In this document: piece after piece, positions 37,055-45,762 of the stretch | How the letters are laid out: the number at the start of each line of letters is the position of its first letter | Position numbering within the stretch: position 1 is the stretch's first letter | Source: CALIZF01 sp046292445 | GTDB taxonomy: Bacteria > Pseudomonadota > Alphaproteobacteria > Rhodobacterales > Rhodobacteraceae | NCBI GenBank assembly: GCA_046292445.1 | Contig: JBKBQT010000004.1 | Coordinates: forward strand, 62,001 to 126,000 | Direction of reading: 5' to 3' | Length of the DNA: 64,000 bases | Translations under genes and position numbers: made by a program | The notes under the pieces: model-generated | Databases searched by the model: none | What the model was told of the DNA's origin: nothing | What the model saw: the letters and a program-made list of their open reading frames with translations, nothing else

Positions 37055-37378
37055 ATGGCAAGGATCACCTATATCGAACATGGCGGCACAGTGCATGTCG
37101 TCGACGTGCCCGACGGGCTCACCGTCATGGAAGGCGCGCGCGACAACGGCATCCCGGGGATCGAGGCCGATTGCGGTGGGGCTTGCGCCTGTTCGACCTG
37201 CCATGTCTATGTCGCGCCCGAATGGGTCGACAAGCTTCCCAAGAAGGACGCGATGGAGGCCGACATGCTCGACTTCGCCTACAAGCCCGATCCCGTCCGC
37301 TCGCGCCTGACCTGCCAGCTCAAGGTCTCGGCGGCGCTCGACGGCCTCGTGGTCCAGATGCCAGAAAAGCAGATCTGA
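37055..37378 (+). CDS. [2Fe-2S] ferredoxin, adrenodoxin/ISC type
   Basis: Soluble electron carrier of 107 residues. Cluster ligands are Cys40, Cys46, Cys49 (DCGGACACSTCHVYV) and Cys87 (RLTCQLKV), the C-X5-C-X2-C pattern of adrenodoxin and FdxB. DMLDFA is the partner-binding acidic helix. GGAAGGG precedes the ATG. No isc or P450 genes are adjacent, so the partner is unknown; Fe-S cluster assembly is the usual role of this type. Confidence 0.93.
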   Translation: MARITYIEHGGTVHVVDVPDGLTVMEGARDNGIPGIEADCGGACACSTCHVYVAPEWVDKLPKKDAMEADMLDFAYKPDPVRSRLTCQLKVSAALDGLVVQMPEKQI

Positions 37379-37464
37379 CGCCGCGCCGCCGCCGTCTGCG
37401 ACCGCAGCCGGGTGGGCATGCCGCGCCGCATGGGCGCGGCGGTCCGGTTGCCTGCGGGCGACCG

Positions 37465-38727
37465 CTACAACGCCCGCCAGCCGATGTCGCGGCGATAGAA
37501 CCCGCCCGGCCAGTCCACCGCCGCAGCGAGCGCATAGGCCCGTGCCCGCGCCTCCGTCAGGCTCGCCCCCCGCCCGGTGGCGTTCAGCACCCGGCCCCCC
37601 GCCGCCAGGATCTGGCCGTTCCGTTCGGCCGTCCCGGCGTGGAACAGCATCTCGAACGAGGTGGCGGGGATCCCGGCCAGCCCCCCGATCACGGTCCCCG
37701 TGACCGGCGCCGCCGGATAACCCGTCGCCGCCAGCACCACCGTCAGCGCATGATCGTCGGCCCAGTTGACCGAGGCCCCGGCCAGCCGCCCCTCGGCGCA
37801 GGCCAGCATCAGGTCGAGCGCCTGCGCCCCCATCCGCATCATCAGAACCTGCGCCTCCGGGTCGCCGAAGCGCACGTTGTATTCCACCAGCCGCGCCCGC
37901 CCCGCGTCGATCATCAGCCCGACGTAGAGCACCCCGCGATAGGGCGTGCCCCGCCGCGCCATCGCCTCCAGCGTCGGCAGGACGATCTCGGCCATCACCT
38001 GCGCCTCGATCGCCGGCGTCAGGACGGGCGCGGGCGAATAGGCCCCCATCCCGCCCGTGTTCGGCCCGGTATCGCCCTCGCCCACCCGCTTGTGATCCTG
38101 CGCGCTGCCGATCGGCACCGCCGACTGCCCGTCGCAAAGCACAAAGAACGACGCCTCCTCCCCCGGCATGAACTCCTCGATCACCACCCGTGCGCCCGCC
38201 GCCCCATGCACGCCGCCAAAGGCCGCCCGCACCGCCGCCGCAGCTTCGACATGACTCGCCGCCACCGTCACGCCCTTGCCCGCGGCAAGACCGTCCGCCT
38301 TGACCACGATCGGCAGGTCCTGCGCCGCCAGCCAGTCGAGCGCCGGCGCCTCCGCCTCGAACACCGCCCATGCGGCCGTCGGCACCCCGGCCTCGGCGCA
38401 GATCGCCTTGGTGAACGCCTTGGACGCCTCGAGCCGCGCCGCCGCCGCCGAAGGGCCGAAGACCGCCACCCCCGCCGCGACCAGCGCATCGGCCACCCCG
38501 GCCACCAGCGGCGCCTCGGGGCCGACGATGACGAAATCCACCGCCTCGACGGCACAGAATTCCACCACCGCCGCCGGATCGAGGATGTCGAGCGCCGCAC
38601 AGCGCGCGATCCCCGCGATCCCGGCGTTGCCCGGCGCCACGATCAGCCGGTCGCATTTGGGGTTCTGCCGCGCCGCCCAGGCCAGCGCATGCTCGCGCCC
38701 GCCGCCGCCGAGGATGAGGATGTTCAC
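37465..38727 (-). CDS. purD: phosphoribosylamine-glycine ligase
   Basis: ATP-dependent GAR synthetase of de novo purine synthesis. Start at the GTG at 38727 (VNILILGGGGREHALAWA), giving 420 residues, with a GGGAG site upstream; the longer open frame beyond it is non-homologous. Key segments: VGPEAPLVAGVADAL, VVKADGLAAGKGV (ATP grasp), EEFMPGEEASFFVLCDG, and YVGLMIDAGRARLVEYNVRF, then GDPEAQVL. Divergent from xseA. Confidence 0.95.
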   Translation of the reverse strand: MNILILGGGGREHALAWAARQNPKCDRLIVAPGNAGIAGIARCAALDILDPAAVVEFCAVEAVDFVIVGPEAPLVAGVADALVAAGVAVFGPSAAAARLEASKAFTKAICAEAGVPTAAWAVFEAEAPALDWLAAQDLPIVVKADGLAAGKGVTVAASHVEAAAAVRAAFGGVHGAAGARVVIEEFMPGEEASFFVLCDGQSAVPIGSAQDHKRVGEGDTGPNTGGMGAYSPAPVLTPAIEAQVMAEIVLPTLEAMARRGTPYRGVLYVGLMIDAGRARLVEYNVRFGDPEAQVLMMRMGAQALDLMLACAEGRLAGASVNWADDHALTVVLAATGYPAAPVTGTVIGGLAGIPATSFEMLFHAGTAERNGQILAAGGRVLNATGRGASLTEARARAYALAAAVDWPGGFYRRDIGWRAL

Positions 38728-38780
38728 CGCCACCGTCTCCCGTCCCACCACGCCGCGCCCGGCAGCCCGCGGCCTTGCAG

Positions 38781-38832
38781 CTTCAGGCTGGCTCAAATAT
38801 CCCACGGGGGTCCGGGGGTGTGAAACCCCCGG
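38781..38832. repeat. dispersed element copy plus hairpin upstream of xseA
   Basis: A reversed copy of the dispersed element (CTTCAGGCTGGCTCAAATAT, from 38781) is followed by a perfect 8-bp stem, CCGGGGGT (38812-38819) with ACCCCCGG (38825-38832). The element sits between the divergent starts of purD and xseA, so here it cannot be a simple 3' terminator for either. Confidence 0.65.
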
Positions 38833-38916
38833 TCCCGCCGCCGGGGCCGGACCGGCGCAGCCCCCCTGCCGCGCGGCCGCCCTAGGCGCGCGGCCGGCGA
38901 GACGCAAGGATGCAGC

Positions 38917-40479
38917 ATGGCGCTCTTCGAGGATGACGGCCCGGCCGCCGGCGGCAACGCCCCCGAATATGCGGTCTCCGAACTCGCCGGCGCGGTCAGA
39001 CGCACGCTCGAGGGCAGCTTCGGGCGCGTGCGGGTGCGCGGCGAGGTCGGGCGGGTGACGCGCGCGGCCTCGGGCCATGTCTATTTCGCGCTCAAGGACG
39101 ACCGGGCGGTGCTCGATTCGGTGGTTTGGAAAGGCCAGGTCGCCGGCCTCGCCACGCGGCCCGAGGAGGGGATCGAGGTGATCGCCACCGGCCGCGTCTC
39201 GACCTTTCCGATGAGCTCGAAATACCAGCTCATCGTCGATTCGCTCGAACCGGCCGGCCTCGGCGCATTGATGCTGATCCTCGAGCGGCGCCGCGCCGCG
39301 CTCGCGGCCGAAGGGCTGTTCGACGCCGCCCGCAAGAAACCCCTGCCCTACCTGCCCGATGTGATCGGCGTCGTCACCTCGCCCTCGGGCGCGGTGATCC
39401 GCGACATCCTGCACCGCCTGCGCGACCGCTTCCCCCGCCATGTCCTGATCTGGCCGGTCGCGGTCCAGGGCACGGCCTGCGCCGCCGAGGTCGCGGCGGC
39501 GATCCGCGGCTTCAACGCCCTTGCCCCCGGCGGCCCGGTGCCGCGCCCTGATCTGATCATCGTCGCCCGCGGCGGCGGATCGCTCGAGGATCTGATGGGC
39601 TTCAACGACGAGGCCGTGGTGCGCGCCGCCGCTGCCAGCGCGATCCCGCTGATCTCGGCCGTCGGACACGAAACCGACACGACCCTGATCGACCATGCCG
39701 CCGACCGCCGCGCGCCCACGCCCACGGCAGCGGCGGAAATGGCGGTGCCGGTTCGGCTCGATCTCGTCGCATCGCTGGAGGGCACCGGCGCGCGGCTCAC
39801 CCGTGCGCTGGCCGAGGGCCTCTCGCGCCGCCGGCAAACCGCGCGCGACCTCGCCCGCGCCTTGCCCCGCCCCGAGGCGCTGACCGAGGCGGCGCGCCAG
39901 CGGCTCGACCTTGCGGGCGAGCGGCTGCGCGGCGCGCTTGCGGTGCCGGTGGCGGCCAAGCGCCGCCGGCTCGCCGAGGCGGCGGCCGCCATCCGCCCCC
40001 GCACCCTGGCCGAGGCGGTCGCCCGCGCGCGGCTGCGCGCCGCGCAGGCCGCCGCCCGGCTGCCGCTGGCGCTCGAGACGCGGGTTGCGCGGCTGCGCGA
40101 CCGGCTCGATCCGCTCGCCGCGCGCCTCGCCCCCGCCCGCGACCGCGCGCTAGCCGATGCCGCCGCCCGCCTCGCGCGCGAGCGTGCCGCGCTCGGCGCT
40201 CTTGGCCAGCGGCTCGACGCCGCCCTGCCGCTCCGCCTTGCCGCCCTGCGCGCGCAGGCCGAGGCCGCGGCACGCCTTTGCCAGTCGCTCGGCCCGGACG
40301 AGACGCTGCGGCGCGGCTATGCGATCGTGCGCGCCGACGGTGCGGTGGTCACCACGCGCGCTGCGGCCGAAGCGGCCACGGCGATCGAGATCCAGTTCCA
40401 CGACGGCCGCCTCGCCCTGCCCGCGCGCCGCCGCCGGGGCGGCGCCGCGGCGACGCCCGAACAGGGCTCGCTGCTCTGA
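38917..40479 (+). CDS. xseA: exodeoxyribonuclease VII large subunit
   Basis: Large subunit of the single-strand-specific nuclease. 520 residues: an N-terminal OB fold (about 15-110, YAVSELAGAVRRTLEGSFG, SGHVYFALKD), the catalytic domain (DVIGVVTSPSGAVIRDIL, then RGGGSLEDLMGFNDEAV, AVGHETDTTLIDHAADRRA), and a long Ala/Arg-rich coiled coil (about 270-450), then a conserved RGYAIVR segment near the C-terminus. xseB is not adjacent. Confidence 0.95.
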   Translation: MALFEDDGPAAGGNAPEYAVSELAGAVRRTLEGSFGRVRVRGEVGRVTRAASGHVYFALKDDRAVLDSVVWKGQVAGLATRPEEGIEVIATGRVSTFPMSSKYQLIVDSLEPAGLGALMLILERRRAALAAEGLFDAARKKPLPYLPDVIGVVTSPSGAVIRDILHRLRDRFPRHVLIWPVAVQGTACAAEVAAAIRGFNALAPGGPVPRPDLIIVARGGGSLEDLMGFNDEAVVRAAAASAIPLISAVGHETDTTLIDHAADRRAPTPTAAAEMAVPVRLDLVASLEGTGARLTRALAEGLSRRRQTARDLARALPRPEALTEAARQRLDLAGERLRGALAVPVAAKRRRLAEAAAAIRPRTLAEAVARARLRAAQAAARLPLALETRVARLRDRLDPLAARLAPARDRALADAAARLARERAALGALGQRLDAALPLRLAALRAQAEAAARLCQSLGPDETLRRGYAIVRADGAVVTTRAAAEAATAIEIQFHDGRLALPARRRRGGAAATPEQGSLL

Positions 40480-40547
40480 CCGCGCAGGGCCGGCCCCGCG
40501 GGCCGGGCAACGGCCTGCCCGTCACGCCGTCCCACCAAGCCGGCCCA

Positions 40548-41666
40548 TCAGGCCGGCCGGTCGCGCCCGCTCACCTGCCGCGCCGCGCGCGCCAGCCAGT
40601 CCGGGTTGACCGTCACCCCCCAGCCCGGCTCGTCCGTCACCGTCACATGGCCGTCCTCGACCCTGTAGGGCTCGCCGAGGAACAGCCCCTCCTGCCAGGG
40701 ATAGTAATCCGGCCCCTCGATGCTGAGTTCGAGATACTTGCCCGGATTGGGGATCGCCCGCAAAAGATGCATCGTGCACATCGTCACGAGCCCGAGGTTC
40801 GCGGCATGCGGCGTGACCGCCATCCCCGCCGCCTCGGCCAGCCGGCAGACCGCCAGCGCGCGTGCGATACCGCCCATGTACATCACGTCCGGCTGCACGA
40901 TATCCACGGCGCCCATCTCGATCATCCGGGCGAAGAGGCCGATCTCGCAATCCTGTTCGCCCCCCGCAACGTCGATCGCCAGCGCCGCGCGCACCGCGCG
41001 CGTCTGCTCCATCTCCCAATAGGGGCAGGGTTCCTCGAAATGCCCGATCCCGTGATCCTCGAGCATCCGGCCGACCGCGATCGCCCGTGCCGGCGAAAAG
41101 CCCGAATTGCCGTCCACCAGCTTGTCGATCCCGTCCCCGAGCGCACGCGCCACCACCGGGATCACCGCCTCGGTCCGGCCCGGCCATTCGTCCACGTCAC
41201 GCCCGCATTCCGCCCCGACGCGCCACTTGAACGCGTCGAACCCGTGCCGGTCGCGCAGCGCGACAAGGCGCGCCGCCTCGTCCTCGGGCGTGATGTCGCG
41301 CCGCATCGAACTGGCATAGGCCCGCAGCCGCCCCGGCGTGCCGCCCAGAAGCGCGACCACGGGCCTGCCCGCCGCCTTGCCCTGCAGATCCCACAGCGCC
41401 GTGTCGAGCCCCGCGATCGCACGGCAGCGGTGGCTGCCGGGAAACTTGTGCTCCTTCTCCTCGACATGCAGCACGGTGGCGGCGATATCGCCAAAGGCAT
41501 CGCGCCCGATCACATGCGGGGCCACCTGCCGGTGAAAGATCATCGCCGTGATATCGGCATGATAGGTCGAACACTGCCCCCAGCCCTCCTGCCCGTCATC
41601 CGTCGTCACCCGCACGAAACAGACGAACGGGTCCGAGAATGTCTCCAGCGTGGCGATGCGGCTCAT
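40548..41666 (-). CDS. enolase-superfamily enzyme (mandelate racemase/muconate lactonizing subgroup)
   Basis: 372 residues from the ATG at 41666 (MSRIATLETFSDPFVCFVRV). Capping domain (1-120) and barrel with metal ligands Asp185 (VDGNSGF), Glu211 or Glu212 (HFEEPCPYW) and Glu237 (GGEQ), a catalytic-strand KWR (Lys147) and a likely His287-Asp260 dyad (QPDVM, TPHAAN). The His-Asp dyad points to the acid-sugar dehydratase or racemase branch. No sugar transporter or dehydrogenase gene is near, so the substrate is open. It is the only minus-strand gene between purD and the pha genes. Confidence 0.85.
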   Translation of the reverse strand: MSRIATLETFSDPFVCFVRVTTDDGQEGWGQCSTYHADITAMIFHRQVAPHVIGRDAFGDIAATVLHVEEKEHKFPGSHRCRAIAGLDTALWDLQGKAAGRPVVALLGGTPGRLRAYASSMRRDITPEDEAARLVALRDRHGFDAFKWRVGAECGRDVDEWPGRTEAVIPVVARALGDGIDKLVDGNSGFSPARAIAVGRMLEDHGIGHFEEPCPYWEMEQTRAVRAALAIDVAGGEQDCEIGLFARMIEMGAVDIVQPDVMYMGGIARALAVCRLAEAAGMAVTPHAANLGLVTMCTMHLLRAIPNPGKYLELSIEGPDYYPWQEGLFLGEPYRVEDGHVTVTDEPGWGVTVNPDWLARAARQVSGRDRPA

Positions 41667-41747
41667 GGCTGCTCCCGGGCTTGCCCGCTGCCAGCCTCGC
41701 CGGCCTGCGCCCGCCGCGCAAGACCCGGCCGCAGGGACTGCCCCCGG

Positions 41748-41797
41748 CTTCACTGTTCCACAAATACTCCGGGGGCGGCCTCGCCGGCGGCGAGGCC
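41748..41797. repeat. variant dispersed element with hairpin
   Basis: CTTCACTGTTCCACAAATAC (from 41748) has the same layout as the window's dispersed element (CTTC, about 10 bases, AAATA, then CC and G-runs) but a different core. It is followed by a perfect stem, GGCCTCGCC (41777-41785) with GGCGAGGCC (41789-41797). It lies between the divergent enolase-superfamily and DUF1194 genes. Confidence 0.5.
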
Positions 41798-41895
41798 GGG
41801 GGCAGCGCCCCCTTGTCCGGCATCCGGCGCAACCAGTCGCCATGATCGCCCCGATGCGCTATCACGCAAGGGCCCGGCAGAAAGGAACGCGGCGG

Positions 41896-42609
41896 ATGCG
41901 GCGGATGACGGCCTGTCTTGCAGTCCTGCTCGCGGCGCTGCCCGGCCCGGCCGCGGCCTGCCGCCTTGCGCTCTTGCTCGCGCTCGATGTCTCGGCCTCG
42001 GTGGACCGGACGGAATACCGGCTGCAGGCGGCGGGCACCGCTGCGGCGCTCCTTTCGGCGCCGGTGCGGGCGGCGATCCTCGCCGAGCCGGGGTCGATCG
42101 CCATCGCGGCCTTCGTCTGGTCGGGCGAGGCGGACCACGACCGCATCGCCGACTGGACGCTGATCGACGCCCCTGCGACGCTCGAGCGCCTCGCGGCGCG
42201 GATCGCGGCCCATCCCCGCCCCGCCGCCTTCGACGGGCGCACCGGCATCGGCGCCGCGATGCTGGCGGCCGCGCGCGAATTTGCCCGCGCGCCCGATTGC
42301 CGCGCCCGGACGCTCGACATCGCCACCGACGGCGAGAACAACGCCGGCCCCGCACCCGAAACCGTTCGCCGCAGGCCGGCGCTGGCGGGCATCACGATCA
42401 ACGCCCTCTCGATCGGCGGCGATCTGCCGTTCGACCACGAGACGCTCGACCTCGCGGCCGGCCCGCTGACCGCCTATCTGACGCGCAACGTCATCCACGG
42501 CCCCGGCGCTTTCGTCGAACAGGCCGAGGACTACCCGGATGTGGAACGCGCGATGACCCGCAAGCTCTTGCGCGAGCTGCAGGGGATGATGATCGGCGCG
42601 CTGCGCTGA
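41896..42609 (+). CDS. DUF1194 protein (von Willebrand A-like, exported)
   Basis: 237 residues from the ATG at 41896 (MRRMTACLAVLLAALPG, with AAAGGA upstream). A signal peptide ends at PAAA, and the mature protein begins with a VWA fold: LLLALDVSASVD is the MIDAS-type DxSxS metal site, with DIATDGENN as the later strand. DUF1194 proteins are periplasmic and of unknown function. The gene is followed 56 bp later by a glycosyltransferase-like gene. Confidence 0.85.
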   Translation: MRRMTACLAVLLAALPGPAAACRLALLLALDVSASVDRTEYRLQAAGTAAALLSAPVRAAILAEPGSIAIAAFVWSGEADHDRIADWTLIDAPATLERLAARIAAHPRPAAFDGRTGIGAAMLAAAREFARAPDCRARTLDIATDGENNAGPAPETVRRRPALAGITINALSIGGDLPFDHETLDLAAGPLTAYLTRNVIHGPGAFVEQAEDYPDVERAMTRKLLRELQGMMIGALR

Positions 42610-42665
42610 CGGCGCGCCGCACTGGCCCCCTTGCGCGGCGGCGGCCACCGGGGCAACAGGCGGCC

Positions 42666-43544
42666 ATGACCCGCGCGCCCCGGATCGCCGTGCTGCCCTA
42701 TGCCACGCGCTGGCCGGCCGGCCTTGCGCGGGTGCCGCTTGACCGGCTCGACTGGCCGCTGGGCCGGCCGGCGAACCTCGCCGGGCAGGTGGGGGACCTC
42801 GGGCCCGACGACCACGTGATCCTGTTCCCGACCGCCGCAATCCTCCTTGCGCCGCATCGCGGCGTGCGGGCCCGGCTGACGGCGATGTTCGTCGAGCCGC
42901 GGGCGATCCAGGGCGGGCTGGCGCGGCTCGCCGGTGCGCTGCACGGGCGGTTCTTCGCCCTGCTGACCTGCGACGACCGGCTGATCGCCGCCGCACCGAA
43001 TGCGATCCGCTTCACCTATGGCGGCACCTGGGTGCCCGAATGGGCCGGGCTGGATACCGCCAAGGATCGCCCGCTATCGCTGATCGCCTCGGCCAAGCGC
43101 TCGCTCCCCGGCCATCGCCTGCGCCATGCCGTCGCCGCGCGCCTCGCCGCCGAGGGGATCGCGGCGGATGTGATGGGCGGCGGCTACCGGCCCTTCGCCG
43201 CCAAGGCCGAGGGGCTGGCGCGGTACCGATTCACGATCGCGATCGAGAATTCGCGCCAGCGGGGCTATTTCACCGAGAAGCTGATCGATGCGATCCTCTG
43301 CCGGTCGGTCCCGATCTACTGGGGCGCACCCGACATCGCGGATCACTTCGACCCCGCCGGGATGATCGTCTGCGAGACCGAAGATGACCTGATCGCCGCT
43401 GCCCGGCACGCCACGCCCGAGGCCTATGCCGCCCGCCTGCCCGCAGCGCTCGCGAACATCCCGCGCGCCGCCGGCTTTGCCGATCCGCTGGGCAACGCCG
43501 CGCGGGCGGTGCTGCGGGCTGCGACGGAGGCGGCGACCGGTTGA
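42666..43544 (+). CDS. GT10 (alpha-1,3-fucosyltransferase-like) glycosyltransferase
   Basis: 292 residues from the ATG at 42666. The C-terminal half holds the family-10 donor-binding motif: YRFTIAIENS, GYFTEKLIDAI and RSVPIYWGAPDI, closely following the pattern of alpha-1,3-fucosyltransferases. The N-terminal acceptor half is divergent, with no signal or membrane anchor. GT10 enzymes usually sit in polysaccharide loci, but this one is flanked by DUF1194 and ppk2, so its acceptor is unknown. Confidence 0.8.
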   Translation: MTRAPRIAVLPYATRWPAGLARVPLDRLDWPLGRPANLAGQVGDLGPDDHVILFPTAAILLAPHRGVRARLTAMFVEPRAIQGGLARLAGALHGRFFALLTCDDRLIAAAPNAIRFTYGGTWVPEWAGLDTAKDRPLSLIASAKRSLPGHRLRHAVAARLAAEGIAADVMGGGYRPFAAKAEGLARYRFTIAIENSRQRGYFTEKLIDAILCRSVPIYWGAPDIADHFDPAGMIVCETEDDLIAAARHATPEAYAARLPAALANIPRAAGFADPLGNAARAVLRAATEAATG

Positions 43545-43602
43545 AACGAAACCGTCACATCGCCGTGGTCTAAGCGCTGGCATCACAGGAAGGAGCGCCG
43601 CC

Positions 43603-44514
43603 ATGAGCCCCGACGACAGGCCGACGGACTGGCTCGAGGCCGAACTGGCCGATGCCTTCGACGAGGATATCGAGCTCGAGCTCGAGGACGATTTCGTCCC
43701 GGCCGCGATCAAGGCGCGCTACAAGGCGCGGCATGCCGACACCATCGGGCGGGCCGACTATTTCCGCGCGCTGATCCGGCTCCAGTCCGAGCTGATCCGG
43801 CTGCAGGACTGGGTGCAGCACCGGCGCGAGAAGATCGTCGTCATCTTCGAGGGTCGCGACAGCGCCGGAAAGGGCGGCGCGATCAAGCGGATCACGCAGC
43901 GCCTCAACCCGCGCGTCGCGCGCGTCGTCGCCCTGCCCGCCCCGTCGGACCGCGAAAAGACGCAGTGGTATTTCCAGCGCTACGTGCCGCATCTGCCGGC
44001 GGGGGGCGAGATCGTGCTGTTCGACCGGTCCTGGTACAACCGCGCCGGGGTGGAGCGGGTGATGGGCTTTGCCACCCCGGACGAGGTCGAGCAGTTCTTT
44101 CACGACGTGCCGGAATTCGAGCGGATGCTGGTGCGCTCGGGGATCAGGGTCATCAAGTACTGGTTCTCGATCACCGACGAGGAACAGCAGCTGCGCTTCC
44201 TGATGCGCATCCACGATCCGATGAAACAGTGGAAGCTCTCGCCCATGGACCTTCAGAGCCGCATCCGCTGGGAGGCCTATACCAAGGCCAAGGAAGAGAT
44301 GTTCGCGCGCACCAATATTCCCGAGGCGCCGTGGTACATCGTCGAGGGGAACGACAAGAAGCGCGCGCGGCTCAACATGATCGATCACCTGCTGAGCCTG
44401 ATCCCCTACGAGCCGGTGCCGCATGAGGAGATCACGCTGCCCGAACGGGTGTTCAACCCGGACTACGAGCGCGCGACCCTCCCGCCCGAACTTTACGTGC
44501 CGTCGAAATACTGA
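43603..44514 (+). CDS. ppk2: polyphosphate kinase 2 (class I type)
   Basis: Uses polyphosphate to phosphorylate nucleoside diphosphates (or makes polyphosphate in reverse). 303 residues from the ATG at 43603, with AGGAAGGAG upstream. A strongly acidic N-terminus precedes the single PPK2 domain: Walker A FEGRDSAGKGG (82-92), Walker B LFDRSWYNRAGVERVMG (from 139), then TDEEQQLRFLMR and ARTNIPEAPWYIVEGNDKK. Length fits one-domain class I. PPK2 members in PHB producers are often granule-associated; whether this one is cannot be read from the sequence. Confidence 0.93.
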   Translation: MSPDDRPTDWLEAELADAFDEDIELELEDDFVPAAIKARYKARHADTIGRADYFRALIRLQSELIRLQDWVQHRREKIVVIFEGRDSAGKGGAIKRITQRLNPRVARVVALPAPSDREKTQWYFQRYVPHLPAGGEIVLFDRSWYNRAGVERVMGFATPDEVEQFFHDVPEFERMLVRSGIRVIKYWFSITDEEQQLRFLMRIHDPMKQWKLSPMDLQSRIRWEAYTKAKEEMFARTNIPEAPWYIVEGNDKKRARLNMIDHLLSLIPYEPVPHEEITLPERVFNPDYERATLPPELYVPSKY

Positions 44515-44522
44515 GGGCGAAG

Positions 44523-44608
44523 CGGGGGGCCAGCCCCCCGCACCCCCCGCCCGAGGGGGCCGCCTGCCCCCTCGGGACGCCCCCGGGGATATTTGGGCCA
44601 GCCTGAAG
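44523..44608 (+). terminator. double hairpin and dispersed element after ppk2
   Basis: Two strong GC stems follow the ppk2 stop: CGGGGGGC (44523-44530) with GCCCCCCG (44533-44540), and CCCGAGGGGG (44550-44559) with CCCCCTCGGG (44567-44576). Directly after them is a forward copy of the dispersed element (44585-44608, GGGGATATTTGGGCCAGCC). The block probably ends ppk2 transcription before rlmJ. Confidence 0.6.
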
Positions 44609-44678
44609 GGGCCTGATCGGCGCGGCGGCTCATGCTTCGGGGATTGACGCGGGGCGCGGTTCGCGGCCCTGTGGTGCC

Positions 44679-45455
44679 ATGTTGTCCTACCAGCACGCCT
44701 ATCATGCCGGCAATGCCGCCGACCTGCACAAGCATGTCGCGCTGGCCGCGCTGCTCGACTATCTCGGGCAGAAGCCCAAGGCGCTGAGCTATGTCGAGAC
44801 GCATGCGGGCCGGGGGCTCTACCGGCTCGACGGGGTGGAGGCGGCGCGGACGGGGGAGGCGGCGGCGGGGATCGGGCGGCTGGCGGGGCGGCTGGCGGCG
44901 GACGAGCCCTTTGCGCAGGTTCTGGCCGGGGTGCGGGCGCGGCACGGGGCGGCGGCCTATCCCGGATCGCCGCTCATCGCCGCTGCGCTCTGCCGCGAGG
45001 GGGACACGATCCACCTCGCCGAGCTGCATCCGCAGGAACATGCTGCACTGTTGCGGGCGATGGCCGGGCTTGGCGCGCATGTCTATCGCGAGGACGGCTG
45101 GGCGCTGGTGCGGCGGCTGGTGCCGCCCATGCCGCGGCGGGGGTTGGTGCTGATCGATCCGTCCTGGGAGCTGCGCGAGGATTACGCGGAGATGCCGGGC
45201 CGGATCGCTGCGATCCACCGGCGCTGGCCGGTCGGCGTGGTCATGCTGTGGTATCCGTTGCTGACCGACGGGCGGCACCGGTCGATGATCGCGGCGCTGG
45301 CGGCCGCCGTGCCCGGGCTCGTGCGGCACGAGGTCGCCTTTGCTCCGGCGCGCGCGGGGCACGGGATGGTCGGGTCGGGGCTGGCGCTGGTCAATCCCCC
45401 CCATGTCTGGGAGGGCGTGGCGGCGCGGCTGACGGCGCTGTTCGCGAAAGGGTGA
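44679..45455 (+). CDS. rlmJ: 23S rRNA (adenine2030-N6)-methyltransferase
   Basis: Methylates A2030 of 23S rRNA. 258 residues starting MLSYQHAYHAGNAADLHKH, the characteristic N-terminus of the family, then YVETHAGRGLYRL (AdoMet motif I), ELHPQEHAALL and the catalytic motif IV, here DPSWELREDY instead of the enterobacterial DPPYE. The family otherwise fits well end to end. The stop is followed two bases later by the start of a decayed PhzF gene. Confidence 0.9.
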   Translation: MLSYQHAYHAGNAADLHKHVALAALLDYLGQKPKALSYVETHAGRGLYRLDGVEAARTGEAAAGIGRLAGRLAADEPFAQVLAGVRARHGAAAYPGSPLIAAALCREGDTIHLAELHPQEHAALLRAMAGLGAHVYREDGWALVRRLVPPMPRRGLVLIDPSWELREDYAEMPGRIAAIHRRWPVGVVMLWYPLLTDGRHRSMIAALAAAVPGLVRHEVAFAPARAGHGMVGSGLALVNPPHVWEGVAARLTALFAKG

Positions 45456-45457
45456 GG

Positions 45458-45760
45458 ATGCGGGATGTCCGCACGCTCGATGTGTTCACCGCGCGCCGCT
45501 TTTTCGGCGATCCCGGGCCGCGGTTCCGCAGGTCGGGGCACCGCCTTGGGGGCAGAGTGGAGGGGGCAGAGCGCCCGACGCGCGCGCAACAGGGCGACAG
45601 GGCAGGGCGACAGGGCAGGGCGACATGGCAGGGCGACATGGGGCGACCGCCGCCGGGGACGGCGCTGACCGTCGCGGGCGGCAACGACGCCGTCGGGCGG
45701 CCGGGCAGCGCCGTGCGCATTGCCGCGGGCCGGATCGCGATACTGCAAAAGGGGGACTGA
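45458..45760 (+). pseudogene. internally deleted PhzF-family remnant
   Basis: An intact 100-codon frame whose ends, but not middle, look like a PhzF isomerase/epimerase-type protein. The first 20 codons (MRDVRTLDVFTARRFFGDPG) match the family N-terminus, and the last 25 (NDAVGRPGSAVRIAAG, then RIAILQKGD) resemble the C-terminal strand pair. A normal PhzF is about 260-300 residues; here some 200 are missing and the junction is low-complexity DNA with a 13-bp tandem repeat. It starts two bases after rlmJ and ends just before a broken DUF1330 gene. The family assignment rests on short segments. Confidence 0.5.
45591..45647 (+). repeat. 13-bp tandem repeat inside the PhzF remnant
   Basis: Units AGGGCAGGGCGAC at 45599-45611 and 45612-45624 are identical; a third unit (45625-45637) differs by one base, and partial units flank them (45591-45598 and 45638-45647). 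Because 13 is not a multiple of three, each unit is read in a different frame, consistent with non-functional filler. Confidence 0.8.
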
Positions 45761-45762
45761 CC

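Noticed and set aside
40278..42665. Long plus-strand frame running through xseA and the enolase-superfamily gene into the GT10 gene
   Set aside because: Only the part after 42666 has protein-family character; the rest is antisense to, or out of frame with, well-supported genes.
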